A stretch of 6,878 bases of DNA from Nitrospirae bacterium CG1_02_44_142 (lineage in GTDB: Bacteria; Nitrospirota; Thermodesulfovibrionia; Thermodesulfovibrionales; UBA1546), in the NCBI GenBank assembly GCA_001871685.1, contig MNVK01000048.1, forward strand, positions 1-6,878, read 5' to 3'. Positions 1 to 3,188 of the stretch are shown here, one piece after another. The stretch's first letter is position 1. Each line of letters opens with the position of its first letter. The position numbers and the translations under genes are program-made. The notes below the pieces were generated by a model. It was given only the letters and a program-made list of their open reading frames with translations, was not told the DNA's origin and searched no databases.

Positions 1-13
1 AGCGCGAAAGTTT

Positions 14-280
14 TTAACAGTTTGCCGGAAGCATTTCTTTTTCAACACTTTTGGCAACAAGATACCGTATGTAGGCGTTATAGGAGATTCCTCTTTTTCG
101 CGCAAGCATCTGGATTTTTTTCAAAACAAGCGGGTCAAACTTCAGGGTGACCGGCGTGAGTTTCGGCCTTTTGAAAATATCTTTGCCCTCCTCCAGTTCA
201 TCCCAGTAGTCTGCAATGGAATGTGTTTCCCAAAATTTTATCTCTTCACCCTCTGTCTTGAATTTAGGAATTTTCTTCAT
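14..280 (-). CDS. CopG/BrnA-like ribbon-helix-helix antitoxin
   Basis: This is an 88-aa predicted antitoxin of the CopG_antitoxin/BrnA type. It should bind and neutralise the toxin encoded just upstream and repress the shared promoter. The N-terminal part (about residues 3-30, with IPKFKTEGEE and FWETHSIADYWDE) is the acidic, aromatic-rich segment typical of this family. Residues 42-82 look like a ribbon-helix-helix unit: a beta strand (TPVTLKFDP), then two helices around LKKIQMLARKRGISYNAYIRYL. Its ATG shares one base with the toxin's TAA stop (TAATG). An AGAGGT Shine-Dalgarno (286-291) lies 5 bases upstream, so the two genes are translationally coupled. Length is normal for the family. Family assignment is strong. 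Whether it is called BrnA or a generic CopG antitoxin is less certain, because PF12441-type proteins also pair with other toxins. Confidence 0.87.
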   Translation of the reverse strand: MKKIPKFKTEGEEIKFWETHSIADYWDELEEGKDIFKRPKLTPVTLKFDPLVLKKIQMLARKRGISYNAYIRYLVAKSVEKEMLPANC

Positions 281-552
281 TATTTACCTCTTTTCTTATA
301 CAGTTTTCTTGTTTTTTCATCCATGCCCATTGCAGTAATTACTCTTGCAATGCCTTTTCCCTTTAATACGTAAACTGTAAAAAGATACCGTCCGGCAACT
401 GTATATCCAAGCATATAGCGCGTTCCCTCACGGCCTTTCCTTATCCATGGCTCGTCATCAAATGCCACATCTTCAATCTCATCCGGCGATATGTTATGCC
501 GTGCAATATGTTCTATATTGAAGTGGTCCCATTCAAACCATGTAATTTCCAC
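280..552 (-). CDS. brnT: BrnT-like RNase toxin of a type II TA module
   Basis: This is a 90-aa protein of the BrnT family, RelE-fold ribonuclease toxins that inhibit translation until bound by a BrnA/CopG antitoxin. The family hallmark is the N-terminal FEWD (residues 6-9), followed by N12, H15, then the helix IARHNISPDEIEDVAFDD (16-33). Next come the strands GYTVAGRYLFTVYV (49-62) and the C-terminal ARVITAMGMDEKTRKLY (69-85). The last segment resembles the R-(V/I)-(I/T)-(S/T)-A...E+..Y end of BrnT proteins, but lacks the common SARKA form. The start is GTG at 552: the family N-terminus begins about here, and the ATG at 554 is out of frame. No Shine-Dalgarno is visible, and a promoter candidate places the transcript start on the GTG itself. 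The toxin-before-antitoxin order is the usual one for brnTA. The toxic residues are not assigned here. Confidence 0.83.
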   Translation of the reverse strand: MEITWFEWDHFNIEHIARHNISPDEIEDVAFDDEPWIRKGREGTRYMLGYTVAGRYLFTVYVLKGKGIARVITAMGMDEKTRKLYKKRGK

Positions 553-558
553 ATAAGT

Positions 559-587
559 ATTTTCACAAAAGGTATTGTTTTTGTCAA
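559..587 (-). promoter_or_regulatory. Candidate brnTA promoter with overlapping inverted repeat
   Basis: On the minus strand there is a perfect TTGACA -35 (582-587), a 17-bp spacer, and GAAAAT (559-564; 4 of 6 matches to TATAAT). The predicted start of transcription falls at about position 552, the first base of the toxin's GTG, implying a leaderless mRNA. A near-perfect inverted repeat lies over the -35 and spacer: TTCACAAAA at 562-570 and TTTTGTCAA at 579-587, 8 of 9 positions complementary, with an 8-bp gap. It is a reasonable operator for autorepression by the antitoxin. Promoter and operator are inferred from sequence only. Confidence 0.5.
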
Positions 588-674
588 TATCTTTCTATTT
601 ACGCAGCGCAATGAAAAGTCAAAAGTCCGCAGGCGGAAAAGTGTGCAATCAAGAAGCCGCTTTATCAATCGGGT

Positions 675-680
675 TATAAT
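675..680 (+). promoter_or_regulatory. Consensus -10 element of a possibly leaderless mnmA promoter
   Basis: A perfect TATAAT lies only 5 bases before the mnmA ATG (686). Normal -10 to +1 spacing would put the transcript start at about 686-687, on the start codon. No Shine-Dalgarno precedes the ATG, which fits leaderless translation. No convincing -35 hexamer is seen 16-18 bp upstream (around 652-658) and there is no TGn extension, so the call rests on the -10 match and the missing ribosome binding site. Confidence 0.42.
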
Positions 681-685
681 AAACT

Positions 686-1813
686 ATGCCAAAGGTAATT
701 GTCGGGATGAGCGGAGGGGTTGATTCCTCTGTAACCGCATATCTCCTCAAAGAGCAGGGATACGAGGTTGAAGGGCTGAGTTTCATACTCTTTGAGACAA
801 GAGGGAGAACTGATACTGCAACCTGCTGCTCTTTGCAGGCGATAGAAGACGCTTCAAAAACAGCATCTGCCATCGGAATCCCTCACAGTTCAGTTGATGT
901 CAGAAACGATTTTATAGAGAAAGTCATTGAACCGTTTGTTGATTCATATACAAAAGGGTTAACTCCGAATCCGTGCATATTATGCAACAGGCACATAAAA
1001 TTCCCCTATCTTCTGAAAGAGGCGGACAAGAGAGGCGCTGAATTCATCGCAACAGGACATTATGCAAGAGTCCGTAATGCGTTATGCGTAACGCGTAATG
1101 AGTTAAAAGACAAAAACGCATCACGGATTACGCATCACGGATTACGGTTGTTAAAAGGCATTGACCCAAAAAAGGACCAGTCGTATTTTCTCTATGTCTT
1201 AAGACAGGAGGAGCTTAAGAGAATTCTATTCCCTCTTGGAGATTATAAAAAAGAGGATGTAAGAAAAATTGCATGCAATCTCGGCCTTCCTTCTGCCCGG
1301 AGACCTGAAAGTCAGGAAATATGTTTTACAGGAGATAGGAATTATTTTAAGTTTATTGACAATGTTTCTCAATTCACATGCGGTCCGGGGCCCATTATAG
1401 ACATGAACGGAAAAATACTTGGAGAGCATAAAGGGATATATCATTACACAATCGGACAGAGGAAGGGGCTTGGCATTTCTTCGAAGGAGCCTTTGTATGT
1501 TACTAAGATTGATGCTGAGAAGAATATAGTCTATGTCGGCTCTCAGGAACAGGCAAAGATAAAGGAGTTTGAAGTCAGCGGATTAAACTGGCTCACCCCG
1601 ATTTACCCGCCCGAACAGATTTGGCGGGCAAGCCCATTCACAGTCAAAGTCCGCTCTATGATGAAAGCTGAATCCGCGGCAATACATCTAAGTAAAAATG
1701 CGAATATGGTTAAGGTTGTTTTTGATGAACCGCAATGGGCTCCTGCGCCGGGACAGAGCGCAGTCTTTTATGATAATGATGTAGTCCTCGGGGGCGGAAT
1801 TATAAGGGGCTGA
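686..1813 (+). CDS. mnmA: tRNA-specific 2-thiouridylase MnmA
   Basis: MnmA uses ATP to activate U34 of the tRNAs for Lys, Glu and Gln, then transfers persulfide sulfur to make 2-thiouridine (s2U34) in the cytoplasm. The 375-aa protein has the PP-loop ATP pyrophosphatase motif SGGVDSS (residues 9-15). It has the first catalytic cysteine in NPC97ILC100N, GHYAR at 124-128, the DQSYFL segment at 164-169, and the second catalytic cysteine in ESQEIC213F. A C-terminal beta-barrel runs from about 300, and YTIGQRKGLGI lies at 254-264. The start at 686 is required to keep the N-terminal strand before the PP-loop; the next Met (residue 8) would abolish it. Two oddities stand out. Residues about 131-152, between HYARV and RLLKGIDPKKDQSY, are encoded by a palindromic, partly tandem repeat. 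A smaller hairpin lies at 1606-1628. The frame stays open through both and all catalytic residues remain, so the gene is presumed functional. It is followed after 4 bases by a small cysteine-rich gene and is divergent from the brnTA-like module. Confidence 0.97.
   Translation: MPKVIVGMSGGVDSSVTAYLLKEQGYEVEGLSFILFETRGRTDTATCCSLQAIEDASKTASAIGIPHSSVDVRNDFIEKVIEPFVDSYTKGLTPNPCILCNRHIKFPYLLKEADKRGAEFIATGHYARVRNALCVTRNELKDKNASRITHHGLRLLKGIDPKKDQSYFLYVLRQEELKRILFPLGDYKKEDVRKIACNLGLPSARRPESQEICFTGDRNYFKFIDNVSQFTCGPGPIIDMNGKILGEHKGIYHYTIGQRKGLGISSKEPLYVTKIDAEKNIVYVGSQEQAKIKEFEVSGLNWLTPIYPPEQIWRASPFTVKVRSMMKAESAAIHLSKNANMVKVVFDEPQWAPAPGQSAVFYDNDVVLGGGIIRG
1073..1146 (+). repeat. In-frame palindromic/tandem repeat inside mnmA
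   Basis: A 24-base left arm (1073-1096) is complementary at 20 of 24 positions to a right arm (1123-1146), with a 26-base loop, giving a long imperfect hairpin. The right side contains two exact head-to-tail copies of a 14-bp unit, cgcatcacggatta (1117-1130 and 1131-1144). The left side is a variant series of cgtaatgcg/gcgtaa words. It looks like a dispersed intergenic-type repeat that landed in the gene and is read as about 22-24 extra residues, including NALCVTRNEL and KDKNASRITHH. These residues are not part of any MnmA motif I know. The repeat structure is seen directly; the insertion history is inference. Confidence 0.78.
1606..1628 (+). repeat. Small inverted repeat in the 3' part of mnmA
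   Basis: CCCGCC (1606-1611) and GGCGGG (1623-1628) form a perfect 6-bp GC stem with an 11-base loop. It codes for part of the stretch IYPPEQIWRASP in the C-terminal barrel. That stretch seems a few residues longer than in typical MnmA proteins, so it may be a second small repeat insertion. A chance hairpin is also possible. Confidence 0.35.
1804..1809 (+). promoter_or_regulatory. Shine-Dalgarno AAGGGG deciding the TTG start at 1818
   Basis: AAGGGG lies in the last codons of mnmA, 8 bases before the TTG at 1818. An in-frame TGA at 1815-1817 prevents any earlier start. This site therefore supports TTG as the initiation codon of the small cysteine-rich gene, and suggests translation coupled to mnmA. 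Confidence 0.6.
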
Positions 1814-1817
1814 CTGA

Positions 1818-1979
1818 TTGGATAGAAGAAAACCATTAAGCAAGTATAACTGCCCTGACTGCTCCTTCTGTCAATACTGCAGCGAGACGAGATGCTCCCT
1901 CTGCCGCCAGAAAATATGCAAAAAAGGCAAAGAGAACAAAAGAAAGAAATCTCACAAACCGCTCTTTAGAACGTACTGA
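1818..1979 (+). CDS. Unrecognised 53-aa cysteine-rich small protein
   Basis: I do not recognise a characterised family. The open frame runs from TTG (1818) to TGA (1977-1979). The protein begins MDRRKPLSKYNCPDC and has seven cysteines within 23 residues: C12, C15, C18, C21, C26, C29 and C34. These form a run of CxxC steps with Cx4C breaks. It ends in a very basic tail (KKGKENKRKKSHKPLF) and has no membrane segment or signal peptide. The CxxC spacing suggests a bound metal, either Zn or Fe-S, and the basic tail suggests nucleic acid contact; both are inference. It starts 4 bases after the mnmA stop behind a good Shine-Dalgarno, so it should be co-transcribed with mnmA. A role near tRNA thiolation or sulfur delivery is a guess from position only. 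Dense, regularly spaced Cys codons make a chance frame unlikely. Confidence 0.68.
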   Translation: MDRRKPLSKYNCPDCSFCQYCSETRCSLCRQKICKKGKENKRKKSHKPLFRTY

Positions 1980-2031
1980 AGGCTGAACCTCCAGTTGTTT
2001 GCGCTATATTAAAGCCTGAAAGATTTCTTTA

Positions 2032-2499
2032 TCAAAATCTTCCTCCGTGTCCTGCCCACACCCCCACGCCGACTGCCAAAAGGCTTATGCAGAGGATTAC
2101 CCAGTGAAAAACCGAAAGCCTGTAAAAGACCTTTGCGGTATCCTGCTGCGCCTCGCCGCTGAATATCGCCTTGAATAAGCTGCCTTCAAACATCAATACG
2201 AGGACATAGAATACCCAGACAACAGTCATCAGCGTAGTCCCGATGCCTGAGGCTTTAAACATGACACTCCATTTGCCTGTAATCTGCAGAAGTAAAACAC
2301 CTGTCACACCAACAACAACAACAGAGGTTTTTGCGATTTTTGCAAACCTGTGTTCAACTCCCTGAAAGAAAAGTACCTTCTCAAGAGAGTTCTCCAGCCG
2401 CATTATCATAGGGAAGACTACCATTGTCACAAAGGCAACGCCGCCTATCCATAAGATTACTCCGATGACGTGAACTGCAATTAATAATGGCAGAAACAT
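2032..2499 (-). CDS. Four-helix membrane protein, CopD-like
   Basis: This is a 155-aa integral inner-membrane protein with four hydrophobic helices at about 4-31, 56-75, 86-105 and 129-149. The N-terminal helix, with the pattern AVHVIGVILWIGGVAF, and the following VEHRFAKIAKTS segment resemble the small CopD-like/DUF2214-like group of putative copper-resistance or haem-binding membrane proteins. Histidines H10 (helix 1), H50 (loop), H132 (start of helix 4) and H151 are candidate metal or haem ligands. The glycine-rich end (VGVGVWAGHGGRF) is unusual. A strong AGGAGG (2504-2509) lies 4 bases before the ATG. The gene is convergent with the cysteine-rich ORF and divergent from the NFU gene. No copper gene lies nearby, so substrate and function stay open. 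Confidence 0.72.
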   Translation of the reverse strand: MFLPLLIAVHVIGVILWIGGVAFVTMVVFPMIMRLENSLEKVLFFQGVEHRFAKIAKTSVVVVGVTGVLLLQITGKWSVMFKASGIGTTLMTVVWVFYVLVLMFEGSLFKAIFSGEAQQDTAKVFYRLSVFHWVILCISLLAVGVGVWAGHGGRF

Positions 2500-2569
2500 G
2501 ACGCCTCCTGTTGCATACTTGCCTGAGATTTTTTATATTATATTTGGTTTTGGCATTTCTTACAATTGT

Positions 2570-2583
2570 ATGATTTATATCAT
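2570..2583. promoter_or_regulatory. FNR/CRP-family type box (TGAT-N4-ATCA)
   Basis: ATGAT-TTAT-ATCAT is a symmetric site matching the core of the FNR consensus TTGAT-N4-ATCAA. It is centred at 2576.5 in the region between the CopD-like gene and the NFU gene. A separate perfect 10-bp palindrome, TACAATTGTA, abuts it at 2561-2570. The spacing to the TACAAT hexamer at 2607-2612 is that of a class II activator site. The regulator is unknown; any member of the CRP/FNR superfamily could be meant. The region is AT-rich, so chance is possible. Confidence 0.45.
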
Positions 2584-2606
2584 TACTTCCAGATGTGAGA
2601 ATGGTT

Positions 2607-2612
2607 TACAAT
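2607..2612 (+). promoter_or_regulatory. Candidate -10 element for the NFU gene
   Basis: TACAAT matches the -10 consensus at 5 of 6 positions. It predicts a start of transcription at about A2618, giving a 32-base leader that contains the GAGGAGG ribosome binding site (2637-2643, 6 bases before the ATG at 2650). There is no good -35. This fits a promoter that relies on an activator at the FNR-type box centred near -41.5 to -42.5. Confidence 0.42.
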
Positions 2613-2649
2613 TAAACACGAGGCAATAAATATTCAGAGGAGGCTTTAA

Positions 2650-2877
2650 ATGCTTGACAAGACAAAGATACAAGAAGTGATTGACCGGGTGAGGCCTTTC
2701 CTTCAGCGCGACGGCGGAGATGTGCAGCTCGTGGATGTAACAGAGGACAATATTGTAAAGGTCAAACTCACGGGCGCATGCGGCAGCTGCCCTATGTCAA
2801 CAATGACACTTAAGGGCGGAATTGAAACGGAACTGAAAAAGAGCATCCCTGAAGTAAAAGCTGTAGAGGCAGTTTAA
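2650..2877 (+). CDS. NifU C-terminal domain (NFU-type) Fe-S carrier protein
   Basis: This 75-aa stand-alone NFU domain is a cytoplasmic carrier that holds a 4Fe-4S cluster at a dimer interface and passes it to apo-enzymes. The family pattern is complete. A helix (IQEVIDRVRPFLQRDGGDVQLVDV, seen in two parts at 7-20 and 21-30) precedes the strand NIVKVKLTGACGSCPMS. The cluster ligands are C44 and C47 in the CxxC, followed by the STMTLKGGIE helix at 50-59. Length is normal for single-domain NFU proteins. There is no N-terminal IscU-like or ferredoxin-like part, so it is not full NifU. The start is set by a strong GAGGAGG. It is convergent with cooT. No isc/suf genes are in view. Confidence 0.95.
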   Translation: MLDKTKIQEVIDRVRPFLQRDGGDVQLVDVTEDNIVKVKLTGACGSCPMSTMTLKGGIETELKKSIPEVKAVEAV

Positions 2878-2892
2878 TCAGGTTGAGCGCTG

Positions 2893-2909
2893 TCCCGAGC
2901 TGCTCGGGA
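2893..2909. repeat. 17-bp palindrome between the convergent NFU and cooT genes
   Basis: TCCCGAGC-T-GCTCGGGA is a perfect inverted repeat with 8-bp arms and one central base. It lies in the 48-bp convergent gap. Neither strand shows a following T-run: the plus side continues TGGTTTCGGAG, and the minus side continues CAGCGCTC. It is therefore not a canonical intrinsic terminator. It may still act as a bidirectional terminator or mRNA end protector, or be a member of a dispersed palindromic repeat family. Confidence 0.6.
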
Positions 2910-2925
2910 TGGTTTCGGAGACGTC

Positions 2926-3114
2926 TTATTTTTTCTCCAGAACTATCCTGTGTTTTAAGAGCGCAATCTCTTTTATATTTCCTTCAAGCGCCTTTTGCTC
3001 GCCGAACAGGTTTTTAAGGTATATCTTCCCCTGTTCGGGTTTTATTGTGTCAACATTCTCAAAGTAAAGTTCTTCCCTGCCGTCTTTCAGTATATATACG
3101 TTTACATCACACAT
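2926..3114 (-). CDS. cooT: CooT family nickel-binding protein
   Basis: This 62-aa protein matches the CooT family throughout: MCDVNVYILKDGREEL at the start, NVDTIKPEQGKIYLKNLFGEQKALEG in the middle, IKEIALLKHRIVLE at the end. CooT is a small beta-rich cytosolic protein that binds nickel through the N-terminal cysteine (C2 here) as a dimer. It takes part in nickel supply to carbon monoxide dehydrogenase in CO-oxidising bacteria. The ATG at 3112-3114 preserves the invariant M-C start, with GGAG (3122-3125) 7 bases upstream. No cooS, cooC or cooJ lies in the window, so here it is an orphan and may serve another nickel enzyme. It is divergent from glnE and convergent with the NFU Fe-S carrier. 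Family membership is firm; the client enzyme is not visible. Confidence 0.88.
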   Translation of the reverse strand: MCDVNVYILKDGREELYFENVDTIKPEQGKIYLKNLFGEQKALEGNIKEIALLKHRIVLEKK

Positions 3115-3140
3115 GGTTCATCTCCATTCTGTTAGTGTCT

Positions 3141-3155
3141 TTTATAAAGTATAAA
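3141..3155. promoter_or_regulatory. AT-rich promoter region shared by cooT and glnE
   Basis: The short divergent gap carries overlapping -10-like words. On the plus strand TATAAA occurs at 3143-3148 and 3150-3155. On the minus strand TATACT occurs at 3148-3153 and TATAAA at 3141-3146. No good -35 hexamer accompanies any of them, so which is used cannot be decided. The clustering between two divergent genes makes this the likely location of both promoters. Confidence 0.3.
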
Positions 3156-3188
3156 ACATAACCACCGAAGAAAGCGAAGACTAATCCC

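Noticed and set aside
626..637. TCCGC-AG-GCGGA palindrome upstream of mnmA
   Set aside because: Only 5-bp arms and no clear position relative to either promoter; chance is likely.
496..723. 75-aa plus-strand frame crossing the brnT/mnmA intergenic region
   Set aside because: It overlaps the toxin start and the mnmA start in another frame, has a low-complexity basic composition and no ribosome binding site.
1117..1146. Tandem 14-bp units as a possible CRISPR
   Set aside because: Only two units, directly abutting with no spacers, and read in frame within mnmA.
2020..2041. AAGATTT/AAATCTT inverted repeat as terminator between the cysteine-rich ORF and the CopD-like gene
   Set aside because: A 7-bp AT-only stem, partly inside the CopD-like coding end, with no T-run. 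Too weak to call.
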